A DNA stretch of 20,614 nucleotides from Bacteroidota bacterium. Its GTDB lineage: Bacteria > Bacteroidota > Ignavibacteria > Ignavibacteriales > Ignavibacteriaceae. The translations under genes were made by a program, and so were the position numbers. Positions within the stretch are counted from its first letter, which is position 1. Each line of letters begins with the position of its first letter. Shown here in pieces: positions 1-7,564 of this stretch. The notes beneath the pieces are model-generated. The model was given only the letters and a program-made list of their open reading frames with translations, searched no databases and was not told the origin of the DNA. The DNA is taken from NCBI GenBank assembly GCA_021793635.1, contig JAJYSI010000009.1, forward strand, positions 1 through 20,614, written 5' to 3'.

Positions 1-2
1 GT

Positions 3-1589
3 TTTGCTATAAATCAACTTGGCATTCCAAGTGTTGTATTAATGGAAAATGCTGCACTTCAAATCTTTAATATTTCTACAGAAAAATTTCAAGAATTAAA
101 CTTAAAAATATCTTCATTAGGTTTTGTTTGCGGGAAAGGCAACAACGGTGGAGACGGTTTTGCCGTTGCCCGACATTTTGCAAATTATGGTTTTAGAGTA
201 AATGTTATCTATTTAGGTAATAATGAAGAAATGTCAGGCGATTGTCTAATCAATTTTAATATATTAAAAAATCTTGCAGCTATTAACCCCAAAATAATTT
301 TGAAGAAATACGATTCTGCTGCCAGTCTTACAATCCTTTCGACATGCAATGTTATTTTTGATGCAATGCTCGGAAGCGGGACATCAGGCGAGTTACGTGA
401 GCCTTTTAATGAAATAGTATCTTATGTAAATAATCTTAATAGCTTTAAAGTTGCGATTGATATTCCTACCGGATTAAATGCGGATACCGGATTTGGCAAG
501 AATATTTTCAATTCGGATTTGACAATTACACTCGGCGAATTTAAAAGAGGATTGTTTTTTGGCAAAGGCAAAAGTTTTTGCGGTGATACTGTGAAAGGAA
601 ATATCGGGTTAAGTCTCGAACATTTTGAAAAATATCCGGCAGAGGAATATTTGATTGAACCCGAAGATGCTTTAGAATCATTGCCTTCCAAGAAAAAAGA
701 TATAAATAAATATTCGTCGGGGAAAGCTTTAATAATTGCAGGCTCTTCAACTTTGCCGGGTGCAGCGGTTCTTTCCTCTTTTTCCTCATTAAAGACGGGT
801 GCGGGTGCATCGGTTTTATGCTTTCCTAAATCAGCAAAGAAATTTATCCACAAAAAATTGTTGGAAGTTATAGTCCAATCATACAAAGATGACGGTAAAG
901 GATTTTTTAGAGTTGAAAATATCCCCGAGATAAGTAAGAGAATTGAATGGGCTGATTCAATCGCAATTGGACCAGGTCTTGGAAGAAATGAAGAAACCCG
1001 GGAAGCGGTATTTCAAATCATTAAGAAATTCAAAGATAAAATAATGGTAATTGATGCGGATGCAATCTTTGCCTTAAATGAAAACAAATATAAGAAATTG
1101 AGCTTAAATTCCCGGCAGGGAGGTTTGCGGAAAATAATCTTTACTCCGCATCACGGTGAGTTTGCAAATCTAATTGGCGTTTCTTCTGAAGAATTAGAAA
1201 ATGATATATTGAAATTCGGAAAAGAATTTGTAAAAGAAACGGGAAGTTATCTGGTATTAAAAGATGCTCCTACTATTATTTTCACACCTTCCGGCGATGC
1301 ATTGATAAACACTACAGGTAATCCAGGTATGGCAAAATTTGGCAGCGGTGATGTTTTAACCGGAATGCTTGCCGGCTTATTAGCGCAATGGGAATCTTCT
1401 ACAAAAACCAATTCAGGGGTCTATACAGAAAAAGAAATTATTGAAAAAGCAATAGTCTGTGGCGTATATCTGCACAGTCTTTCTGCAGATTTATTATTGA
1501 AAGATTTCACTGAATATACTTATACAGCAAGTGACATTATTAAAAATATTGCACACTCCATAAATTTTTTGAGAAAATCATTTGTCTGA
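3..1589 (+). CDS. nnr: Bifunctional NAD(P)H-hydrate epimerase / ADP-dependent NAD(P)H-hydrate dehydratase, 5' truncated
   Basis: Metabolite-repair enzyme that epimerises and dehydrates damaged, hydrated NAD(P)H in the cytoplasm. The N-terminal YjeF_N epimerase domain is visible in the LMENAA segment and the glycine-rich CGKGNNGGDGFAVARHF loop. The C-terminal ribokinase-like YjeF_C domain begins near nt 720 and shows IGPGLGR, TPHHGEF and the NTTGNPGMAKFGSGD segment; the Asp of GSGD (nt 1350-1352) is the expected catalytic base. The reading frame stays open to the left edge, and the residues before the ATG at 42 (FAINQLGIPSVVL) match the family's N-terminus. That ATG is therefore an internal Met and the true start lies outside the window. 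Only a few dozen codons should be missing from a protein that is usually about 500 residues or slightly more. The next gene follows after 45 bp on the same strand. Confidence 0.93.
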   Translation, partial: FAINQLGIPSVVLMENAALQIFNISTEKFQELNLKISSLGFVCGKGNNGGDGFAVARHFANYGFRVNVIYLGNNEEMSGDCLINFNILKNLAAINPKIILKKYDSAASLTILSTCNVIFDAMLGSGTSGELREPFNEIVSYVNNLNSFKVAIDIPTGLNADTGFGKNIFNSDLTITLGEFKRGLFFGKGKSFCGDTVKGNIGLSLEHFEKYPAEEYLIEPEDALESLPSKKKDINKYSSGKALIIAGSSTLPGAAVLSSFSSLKTGAGASVLCFPKSAKKFIHKKLLEVIVQSYKDDGKGFFRVENIPEISKRIEWADSIAIGPGLGRNEETREAVFQIIKKFKDKIMVIDADAIFALNENKYKKLSLNSRQGGLRKIIFTPHHGEFANLIGVSSEELENDILKFGKEFVKETGSYLVLKDAPTIIFTPSGDALINTTGNPGMAKFGSGDVLTGMLAGLLAQWESSTKTNSGVYTEKEIIEKAIVCGVYLHSLSADLLLKDFTEYTYTASDIIKNIAHSINFLRKSFV

Positions 1590-1634
1590 ATCTCCCGGGT
1601 ACAAACAAGATTGAATTAAATCCAGTTTATCGCA

Positions 1635-2669
1635 ATGCATGTAAAAAGAAAAATATTATTTAGTAAAAGTTTCGTCATTACTTTAGCGATCTTTTTTACT
1701 ATTGCAGATTTACTTTTTCTTTTTTTCATTAAATATAATAATCAGGATTTACCGTTAAAAGATTTCAGGCTAATGTACCTTGGAAATCTACTTGATCTTC
1801 TATTTTCAGCATTACTGATTCTTGCTCTAATAATTTATTCTTTTCAAAAAGGTAAAAGTTATAAGCCGAAGATATTAATGACTTATACAATCATTACTTC
1901 TGCTATTTTATTGCTTGCATTTCTTAGCACAAGAATTGATTTACCTCTACCAAATATTTATGTTTTAGACCATCCCTTTAAGAAAGTTATCATTGGAGTT
2001 TTGTTCTCCATTTATCAATTTTTTATCTTTCTTCAAATAATGTTCATTTGGCAAATAATATTTGGCGCAAAAGAACTAATATTCCTTAGGGCCTTTGTTA
2101 ATTCGTTTGTGTTGGTCTTTGTTTTGTTGGCATTTGCTTTTTTTTATATCCATTTAAGCTTGGGTAGAAATGAAAAATTTCCGTTTAAGAGAAATCAGAC
2201 AAATGTTGCTGTAGTTTTAGGGGCTGCAGTTTGGTCGCATAATTCTGTTAGCCCAAGCCTTGCTGCAAGAGTCGATAAAGCCGTTGAGTTGTATAAAAAA
2301 GGTATCATAAATAAAATTCAATTTACCGGAGGAAATGCTCCAGGCGAATTAAGCGAAGCAGAGGTTGCTTTTGATTATATAAAGCCTCAAAATATTAATC
2401 TTCGTGATCTTTGGCTTGAAAAAAAAACAGCGTCGACACTTGAACAAATCAAATTTATAAAAGATAGTTTGCTTGTAAAGAAGAACATAAGTCATATTGT
2501 TATAGTTTCGGACGGTTATCATTTAACCCGTGTTAAGGAAATATGCAAATTTTTTCACATAAAAACCTATGTCTCAGCTTCTGACTTGGATTTAAGTACT
2601 GAGCATAAACTATACTACAAGTTGAGGGAAAGCATTGCTTTAACTGTATTTTGGCTATTTGCTCTTTAA
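1635..2669 (+). CDS. Polytopic membrane protein with C-terminal DUF218 domain (SanA/ElyC/YdcF-like)
   Basis: A 344-residue protein with five predicted membrane helices at about residues 12-32, 49-70, 80-98, 117-143 and 148-173. A DUF218 domain follows at about 190-330. Domain signs are the strand VAVVLGAAVW, the PSLAARVDKAVELYKKG helix, FTGG, the SEAEVA helix, the conserved KTASTLEQ stretch and IVIVSDGYHLTR. Characterised relatives (E. coli SanA and ElyC) affect envelope integrity, vancomycin sensitivity and peptidoglycan assembly, and their biochemical activity is poorly defined. The N-terminal membrane part is longer than in SanA, which has one anchor. The ATG has no clear Shine-Dalgarno. 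A strong hairpin terminator follows, so this probably ends the nnr transcript. Assignment to the DUF218 superfamily is firm; a specific function is not supported. Confidence 0.85.
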   Translation: MHVKRKILFSKSFVITLAIFFTIADLLFLFFIKYNNQDLPLKDFRLMYLGNLLDLLFSALLILALIIYSFQKGKSYKPKILMTYTIITSAILLLAFLSTRIDLPLPNIYVLDHPFKKVIIGVLFSIYQFFIFLQIMFIWQIIFGAKELIFLRAFVNSFVLVFVLLAFAFFYIHLSLGRNEKFPFKRNQTNVAVVLGAAVWSHNSVSPSLAARVDKAVELYKKGIINKIQFTGGNAPGELSEAEVAFDYIKPQNINLRDLWLEKKTASTLEQIKFIKDSLLVKKNISHIVIVSDGYHLTRVKEICKFFHIKTYVSASDLDLSTEHKLYYKLRESIALTVFWLFAL

Positions 2670-2685
2670 CAAAAAGTTAATTTCG

Positions 2686-2712
2686 ACCTGCCTACCGGAC
2701 AGGCAGGTTTTT
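2686..2712 (+). terminator. Rho-independent terminator, possibly a repeat-family hairpin
   Basis: Perfect 8-bp inverted arms acctgcct (2686-2693) and aggcaggt (2701-2708) enclose a 7-nt loop, accggac. A run of T continues to 2711. It sits 17 bp after the stop of the DUF218 gene and is the only strong GC-rich hairpin in any gap of the window. It should separate the nnr/DUF218 transcript from nusB. From memory, similar CCTGCC...GGCAGG hairpins recur in many Bacteroidota-like genomes, so it could also be a dispersed palindrome. Confidence 0.75.
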
Positions 2713-2734
2713 ATAAAGCGGATTTAATTATAAA

Positions 2735-2768
2735 TTTACACACAGGATTTTCAATCAGTTAAGTTTTG
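2735..2768 (+). promoter_or_regulatory. Weak promoter candidate upstream of nusB
   Basis: TTTACA at 2735-2740 resembles a -35 element. A TAAGTTTTG stretch at 2760-2768 resembles the Bacteroidota TAnnTTTG -7 box with one extra base. It lies after the terminator and 22 bp before the nusB ATG, where a new promoter is expected. The match is loose in an AT-rich gap. Confidence 0.25.
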
Positions 2769-2790
2769 ATAAAAAATATTGAATTAAAAT

Positions 2791-3273
2791 ATGTCTCAAA
2801 GTTTTAAAAGACGTTTGGTCAGGGAAAGAGTTCTTCAAATACTATATGCTTATTCTATGAATAAGGAATCGCTTGAAAGCTTGGTGAACGGAGTGCTTTC
2901 AGATGTTTCAGATAAATCAGATAGAGATTTTGCAAATGATCTTGTAAATCGTGTACTAATTCATAAAGATGAACTAGAAAAAATGATAAAGCAACGTGTT
3001 GATAATTGGGAGTTAAACAGGATTGCGCTTATCGATAAGATCCTTTTGCAAATGGGAATTTGTGAACTGCTGTATTTTCCGGACATTCCTCCGAAAGTTT
3101 CTATCAATGAAGAAATTGAAATTGCAAAAATATACAGCACTGCAGGAAGCGGAAAGTTCATCAATGGAATTTTAGATGCAGTTTTATCTGAGTTAAAAGA
3201 TTCAGGGAAATTGGACAAATCCGGCCGCGGATTATTGGAAGAAACTATTTCGAAAACACCACCTCAAAAATGA
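2791..3273 (+). CDS. nusB: Transcription antitermination factor NusB
   Basis: A 160-residue, mostly helical protein of normal NusB length. The N-terminus has the family pattern RRLVRERVLQILYAYSM, the first helix of the NusB fold, which binds boxA RNA and NusE (S10). The C-terminal half shows VDNWELNRIALIDKILLQMGICELLYF, PKVSINEEIEIAK and FINGILDAV in the expected order. NusB acts in rRNA antitermination complexes and rRNA maturation. The ATG at 2791 gives a typical start (MSQSFKRR). It is the first gene after the terminator at 2686-2712, and its stop is 3 bp before the transporter ATG, so the two are likely translationally coupled. The last 20 or so residues are polar and probably disordered. 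Confidence 0.95.
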   Translation: MSQSFKRRLVRERVLQILYAYSMNKESLESLVNGVLSDVSDKSDRDFANDLVNRVLIHKDELEKMIKQRVDNWELNRIALIDKILLQMGICELLYFPDIPPKVSINEEIEIAKIYSTAGSGKFINGILDAVLSELKDSGKLDKSGRGLLEETISKTPPQK

Positions 3274-3276
3274 TCC

Positions 3277-4518
3277 ATGAAAAATAAATCTAGAATATTT
3301 TTCTGGACATTGTTCGACTTTGCCAGAACTTCTTTTTCAGTTATCGTCATTACCGTTATCTATTCAAAATATTTTTCTAATTATGTTACAGGCGGTAAAG
3401 TCTGGCTCTGGGGTTTATCTGTCAGCATTTCAATGATAATTACTGCTTTTCTTAGCCCACCACTTGGAGCTATCGCAGATGTCTCGCGAAATAGAAAAAG
3501 ATTTCTTCTAATCTTTTCATCTGTAACAATTTTGTGCACTGCACTTATGTTTAACGTCCAAAAAGGCGATATTATCTTAGGAATGGTCCTTTTTATTCTT
3601 GCTAACATCGGATATGAAGGGGGAGTGGTCTTTTACGATGCTTTTCTTCCCAATATCACTGAGAAAAAAAATTTTGGACGAGTTTCCGGCTATGGTTTTG
3701 CAATGGGCTATGTCGGCGCGCTTTCTGTGCTTTTAATAATAAAACTATTACTGCCCCAGCAAAGTTCTTCTGACTATTATTTTTATATCCGCCTATCCTT
3801 CGTCGTTGCCGCTCTTTTCTTTCTAATATTTTCAATTCCTCTTTTTCTGTTTATTAGCGAACCGAATGTCGAAGGTAGATTAAGAAAAGGTATAATTAGA
3901 AACGGAATTCGAAAAAGCGCTGATACCTTTAAAGCTATTTTCTTTCACAATAAATATCCATCTGTTTCAGGATTTCTTTTAGCTTTTTTCTTGTATAATG
4001 ATGCCATCATTACGATCATTGCATTTGCTTCAATTTTTGCTTCGGGTATTTTAAAAATGACCGATGCTCAGATAATTTATTTTTTCATTATTGTCCAAAG
4101 TACTGCCATTTTGGGAGCATTTATTTTTGGTATAATTTCAGACCATATAGGCCCCAAAAAAACTATTTCTATAACGTTGGTTATCTGGCTTTTTGTAATT
4201 GTAGGCGCTTATTTCGATAACTCAATCGCTGGTTTTTATGTTGTAGGCTTGCTGGCTGGGCTTTCCATCGGCTCTTCACAATCTTGCAGCAGAAGTTTAA
4301 TGGCGCTTCTTACTCCTAAGGAAAGGGAAGCCGAGTTCTTCGGTTTTTATGATGGTTTGTTCGGAAAGTCCTCTGCCGTTATAGGACCTCTTGTCTACGG
4401 TATTGTCGCTAATGTTTCTAATCAACGGTTTGCTGTGCTTGCAATCGGATTGTTCTTTTTGGCGGGGTTAATTATCCTTCAAAAAGTTGAAGTTTCTAAA
4501 GTTACAAACAGTAAGTAG
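3277..4518 (+). CDS. MFS transporter, UMF1/Atg22-like family
   Basis: A 413-residue integral membrane protein with about 11-12 hydrophobic helices. The opening FFWTLFDFARTSFSVIVITVIYSKYF matches the signature first helix of the UMF1 (Atg22-like) branch of the major facilitator superfamily, where a (Y/F)D(W/F)A(N/R)S-like motif precedes the helix. A loop with ADVSRNRKRFL after helix 2 corresponds to the MFS motif-A loop, and ISDHIGPKK gives the equivalent loop in the second half. The C-terminal region, with GSSQSCSRSLMALLTPKEREAEFFGFYDGLFGKSSAVIGPL, is characteristic of UMF1 proteins. Yeast Atg22 exports amino acids from the vacuole; bacterial members are mostly uncharacterised, so the substrate is unknown. 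It lies 3 bp after nusB and converges with the minus-strand phosphatase gene 26 bp downstream, with no evident terminator between them. Confidence 0.88.
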   Translation: MKNKSRIFFWTLFDFARTSFSVIVITVIYSKYFSNYVTGGKVWLWGLSVSISMIITAFLSPPLGAIADVSRNRKRFLLIFSSVTILCTALMFNVQKGDIILGMVLFILANIGYEGGVVFYDAFLPNITEKKNFGRVSGYGFAMGYVGALSVLLIIKLLLPQQSSSDYYFYIRLSFVVAALFFLIFSIPLFLFISEPNVEGRLRKGIIRNGIRKSADTFKAIFFHNKYPSVSGFLLAFFLYNDAIITIIAFASIFASGILKMTDAQIIYFFIIVQSTAILGAFIFGIISDHIGPKKTISITLVIWLFVIVGAYFDNSIAGFYVVGLLAGLSIGSSQSCSRSLMALLTPKEREAEFFGFYDGLFGKSSAVIGPLVYGIVANVSNQRFAVLAIGLFFLAGLIILQKVEVSKVTNSK

Positions 4519-4544
4519 ATTAAATCGAGTTTATAAGAAATATT

Positions 4545-5636
4545 CTAAATTGCTTTCAATATTATCATTGTAAGATCATCATTAGCGGGATGTATATCTT
4601 GAAATAAGCTTACGCTGTCCAAAATTGCTTGCTGAATTTCTATTGCGGTTTTTTGCGAATTTTGCATTATGATATTTTTTAACCTGTCTATTCCGTATTC
4701 ATGCAGACTTCCGTTCATCGATTCTACTACTCCATCTGTAAAAAAAACTAAAATATCTCCTCGTTCTGCTTTAATCTCAATCTGTTCAAGAGAGTTTACA
4801 AATATTTCACTTTGTGTCAAACCAATTCCGATTCCACTCGGAATGATGTTCACACAATCGTTTGATTTATTTCTGAAATAAAGCAATGGTAAATGTCCTG
4901 CCCGGCAAAGATGAAGTGTCCCGTTTGAATTCATCGAAGCAAGGCTTATTGTAAAAAATGAACCTTTTTGTAAAATATTTTTTAAGCTTTTATTTAAATT
5001 GGTCAAAATAGTTTTTGGCGTTGTACATTCGCCCGCAATATTGCGTAAAATTGCCTGTACCTGAACCATGTAAATTGCCGCTGCCATCCCTTTGCCAGAA
5101 ATATCTCCGATCGCTATAAATATTTTGTCAGGCGCTGAGTCATAGTTTATAAAGTCATAATAATCTCCGCCCACTTCCTTTGCCGGTTCGTAGCAAGCGC
5201 TGATTTCAAAATAACTATTTTTGGGAGGACTTTGCGGCATCAAGCTTTTCTGAATCTCACGGGCGACTGCGAGTTCATTTTTAGCTGTTAATTTATCTGC
5301 AAGTTCAAATGCTATTAAAAGATTCAAAAGAAGAAAGGAATAAATTATTAAATTCCAATTATTATTAATAATTGCAATTACAAAAAATATTAATGCAACT
5401 GAGTATATTATTCTTCTTATTGGTGTGAGCAGATTTAAAAACTCAAAGAAAAGATTTTTTAGGAAATGAATGAGTCCCGATATGGAATTCTTTGGCTTCT
5501 CTGACTGTTTCATACGGCTTGCATAAAAATCATAAAGCTCTGGTATATCGCGCTTTACCAGCTTCTCGATTTCTTTAATGCTTAAATCGCTTGTATAAAA
5601 TTGAAATAGTCTTTGTATCCGGTTGAAGTTTGCCAA
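4545..5636 (-). CDS. Membrane-anchored PP2C-type serine phosphatase (SpoIIE/RsbU family), TTG start
   Basis: A 363-residue protein. A polar N-terminal region (1-70) is followed by two membrane helices at about 75-92 and 94-111, a linker helix ending in LAVAREIQKSLMPQ (122-135), and a SpoIIE-type phosphatase domain (about 140-363). The metal-binding acidic motifs are all present: GGDYYDF (D158, D161), GDISGKG (D178), FTDGVVES (D301) and NDDLTM (D353/D354). It is therefore predicted to be active. Such enzymes usually dephosphorylate an anti-sigma-factor antagonist (STAS protein) in a partner-switching cascade, but no STAS or RsbW-like kinase gene is in the window. The start codon is TTG, preceded by AGAGA; the next in-frame Met is residue 42. 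The gene lies 15 bp downstream of the Sel1 gene, implying co-transcription. No known sensor domain is recognisable in the N-terminal region. Confidence 0.9.
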   Translation of the reverse strand: MANFNRIQRLFQFYTSDLSIKEIEKLVKRDIPELYDFYASRMKQSEKPKNSISGLIHFLKNLFFEFLNLLTPIRRIIYSVALIFFVIAIINNNWNLIIYSFLLLNLLIAFELADKLTAKNELAVAREIQKSLMPQSPPKNSYFEISACYEPAKEVGGDYYDFINYDSAPDKIFIAIGDISGKGMAAAIYMVQVQAILRNIAGECTTPKTILTNLNKSLKNILQKGSFFTISLASMNSNGTLHLCRAGHLPLLYFRNKSNDCVNIIPSGIGIGLTQSEIFVNSLEQIEIKAERGDILVFFTDGVVESMNGSLHEYGIDRLKNIIMQNSQKTAIEIQQAILDSVSLFQDIHPANDDLTMIILKAI

Positions 5637-5642
5637 TGTTTA

Positions 5643-5647
5643 TCTCT
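5643..5647 (-). promoter_or_regulatory. Ribosome binding site deciding the TTG start of the phosphatase gene
   Basis: On the minus strand AGAGA lies 6 nt before the TTG at 5636 and directly after the stop of the Sel1 gene. No ATG or GTG in frame is nearby, so this site supports the TTG start. Confidence 0.5.
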
Positions 5648-5651
5648 AATA

Positions 5652-7220
5652 TTAATTAAGATTGAACTCATTACCTTTTGGCCTAATTTCATCGTACATC
5701 TTTTTTATTTCATTGTAAGCATACATGCTACCGCGTTGTGCAGCAAAACGCAAGTACTTCGCTGCTAATCCTAAATTTTTATTTACTGCGATTCCATTTT
5801 CATAACAATAACCTAGACTGGCTTGTGCCAGCACGGAACCTTCCGAAATAAAATCTTTTAATGAATCAATGTAAAGCGAATCTTCGCCTACTATATTTCC
5901 ATCATAAAGATTATTTATGATCAACCGCAGTTCCGCTTCTTTGCTGCCTAACCCCGCCGCTTCTTTCCAAATATTTAGCGCCTTGGTTTTATCAACCGGA
6001 AATATTTTGCCTGTATAAAAATTTAGACCTAATTCATTAATCGCCGGAATAAATTTTAAGGCGGAGGCTTTGATTAAAAAATTTGCTGCATCCTTGTCCG
6101 TTATTTGATTATTAAATTCTAAAGTAAATAAACCGTACCAAACATACATGGCACGGGGGTCATTTTTATCTACTCGATTTTTCAATACACTTAAAAAATT
6201 ATTTTTATTAATTTCATCCCAAAGTAAAATCGGTGCACGCGGAGAATCAAGTCTGGCAGCGCGAATGTAATATTCTGCTGATTTTATTAAATCCCTTTTG
6301 AAATAAATTCCTTCCATATATAGCTTGCCCAGCAATGTAAGGGCCTCCGGACTGCCGTTCTCTGCAAAGTCTTTTAATAGTTTTAAACTTATTGAATCAA
6401 ACTTAAAAGTTGAATCATTTTGGTAGCTTATATTCAAAGCTTTTGCTAGACTATCGTTTCCTTCATGCAGTATATCATCCAAAATCATTCGGTCTGAAAT
6501 AGTTTGCATAGTATCTTTTAGAGAAGCAAAATCTATAAATACAAGACCCGTCGAAGATGCTAAAACTTTATCATTAGAATTTTCTTTTTTAAACTTATTG
6601 CTTTCAACCTTAACCTGGGAGTTAGCCGTGTCAATTGAAGAAAGGGAAATTCTTTTAAGCAATTCAGTCAAAGCTTCTTTTGCGGGAACGAATCCATTAG
6701 CGGCGGCTTTCTTTAGCCAGAAATATGCTTTTGACCAATCTCGTTTTACTACAAGGTTGTCCGTGTAACTTAGGCCTACTATATACTCTGCTTGAGGCAT
6801 ATCATCATTTGCAGCTTCAACAAAATAATTAAAAGCCTTAAAAGGATTCCATGAAATTCCCCAACCGTTAGTTAAAAGAATTCCGTAATTATAACAAGCT
6901 CCGGTTAATTTTTGTTTTGCTGCTTTTCCAATCCAATAAGCGCTAAGTGTTGTATCATTAGGAAATCCTTGGCCAGTTAAATATCTAATTCCAAGCTCAT
7001 GCTCTGCCAGAGCATCACCTGCATTTGCATCCTGGATTAGCTTAAACTGCTGCCAAAGCTGATAGGATAAATCAGGACGATACAACAGGATTGGCCATCT
7101 TTGAGGGCGATTATTCTTAAAAGCCAAACTGACTGTTGTATCCTGTCCAAGCATTATCGCTGTCAAGAGTAATAATAAAAGAGAAATAAGAAATGCTTTT
7201 TGCTTCAAATTAGTTATCAA
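5652..7220 (-). CDS. Secreted Sel1-like repeat (TPR-like) protein, TTG start
   Basis: A roughly 522-residue protein with a signal peptide and about seven Sel1-like repeats. Repeats are recognisable in segments such as AEHELGIRYLTGQGF, KAYFWLKKAAANGFVPAKEAL, ALTLLGKLYMEGIYFKRDL, INELGLNFYTGKIFPVDKTKA and AQASLGYCYENGIAVNKNLG. A first array near the N-terminus and a second in the C-terminal half are separated by a repeat-poor stretch. Sel1 repeats form helical scaffolds for protein binding, so no catalytic role is predicted. The open frame extends to a TTG at 7253. I prefer the TTG at 7220, which has GGAAG 8 nt upstream and gives a compact signal peptide (KQKAFLISLLLLLLTAIMLGQ) with likely cleavage just before the Gln. 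There is no lipobox Cys. It is the first gene of the minus-strand pair and may be the extracytoplasmic partner of the phosphatase; that is inference from position only. Confidence 0.82.
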   Translation of the reverse strand: MITNLKQKAFLISLLLLLLTAIMLGQDTTVSLAFKNNRPQRWPILLYRPDLSYQLWQQFKLIQDANAGDALAEHELGIRYLTGQGFPNDTTLSAYWIGKAAKQKLTGACYNYGILLTNGWGISWNPFKAFNYFVEAANDDMPQAEYIVGLSYTDNLVVKRDWSKAYFWLKKAAANGFVPAKEALTELLKRISLSSIDTANSQVKVESNKFKKENSNDKVLASSTGLVFIDFASLKDTMQTISDRMILDDILHEGNDSLAKALNISYQNDSTFKFDSISLKLLKDFAENGSPEALTLLGKLYMEGIYFKRDLIKSAEYYIRAARLDSPRAPILLWDEINKNNFLSVLKNRVDKNDPRAMYVWYGLFTLEFNNQITDKDAANFLIKASALKFIPAINELGLNFYTGKIFPVDKTKALNIWKEAAGLGSKEAELRLIINNLYDGNIVGEDSLYIDSLKDFISEGSVLAQASLGYCYENGIAVNKNLGLAAKYLRFAAQRGSMYAYNEIKKMYDEIRPKGNEFNLN

Positions 7221-7228
7221 ATTGTAAT

Positions 7229-7233
7229 CTTCC
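7229..7233 (-). promoter_or_regulatory. Shine-Dalgarno supporting the internal TTG start of the Sel1 gene
   Basis: GGAAG on the minus strand, 8 nt upstream of the TTG at 7220. The longer alternative start at 7253 is preceded by an AT-rich run ending in atatcc, with no purine-rich site. Confidence 0.5.
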
Positions 7234-7404
7234 GCTATTTTCGTATTAGACAAGGATATTTTTCATTTGTTTAATGTTTGAAATAAAACATAATATAAAA
7301 TTATTATTTTGTTACCTTAGTTAAAACTCATCTTTTAGTCAATAATCTATTTTTTCAAGTGCATTCTAAAATTCATTCTATAAACGTTTCACACGCAATT
7401 ATTT

Positions 7405-7459
7405 TTGTTTTTCATAAATGCATAAATTTGTGATTGATACATTATTTAAATAATATAAT
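7405..7459 (+). promoter_or_regulatory. Candidate promoter region for the citrate synthase transcript
   Basis: Two readings overlap. The Bacteroidota-type reading has TTG at 7405-7407 and TAAATTTG at 7423-7430, spacing 15, which is short. The sigma70-type reading has TATAAT at 7454-7459 with TTGATA at 7434-7439, spacing 14, also short. Each has one good element and imperfect spacing, so the region is plausible but the exact start is not determined. Confidence 0.3.
7441..7454. repeat. Perfect 14-bp palindrome attatttaaataat
   Basis: Self-complementary across its full length and overlapping the candidate promoter elements in the divergent region. It could be an operator for a dimeric regulator. 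It consists only of A and T in an AT-rich gap, so chance is a real alternative. Confidence 0.3.
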
Positions 7460-7564
7460 CAATTTTAGGTGAATAAATTATTGAATAAGAAGTAACAATC
7501 AAATCACTTTGAGCCCAATAATTTTAAATCCCTTCTGTTAAATAAAGTATAAAAGGTACGTTGA

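Larger units (their letters stand above)
7254..7564. other. Divergent intergenic region between the Sel1 gene and citrate synthase
   Basis: About 310 bp of very AT-rich DNA between divergently transcribed genes, so it should carry promoters for both. I see no small gene, tRNA or recognisable riboswitch. Notable elements are a TAnnTTTG box at 7423-7430, a perfect 14-bp AT palindrome at 7441-7454, a TATAAT hexamer at 7454-7459 and an AAAGG ribosome binding site ending at 7556 for the downstream ATG. I could not pick out a convincing minus-strand promoter. Confidence 0.6.

Noticed and set aside
42..44. ATG at 42 as the start of the NAD(P)HX repair gene
   Set aside because: The frame is open to the left edge and the upstream residues match the conserved family N-terminus, so this Met is internal.
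422..886. 154-codon open frame on the minus strand inside nnr
   Set aside because: It lies wholly antisense to a conserved enzyme and its translation resembles no family.
4519..4544. Bidirectional terminator between the convergent transporter and phosphatase genes
   Set aside because: Only 26 AT-rich bases with no inverted repeat of useful length.
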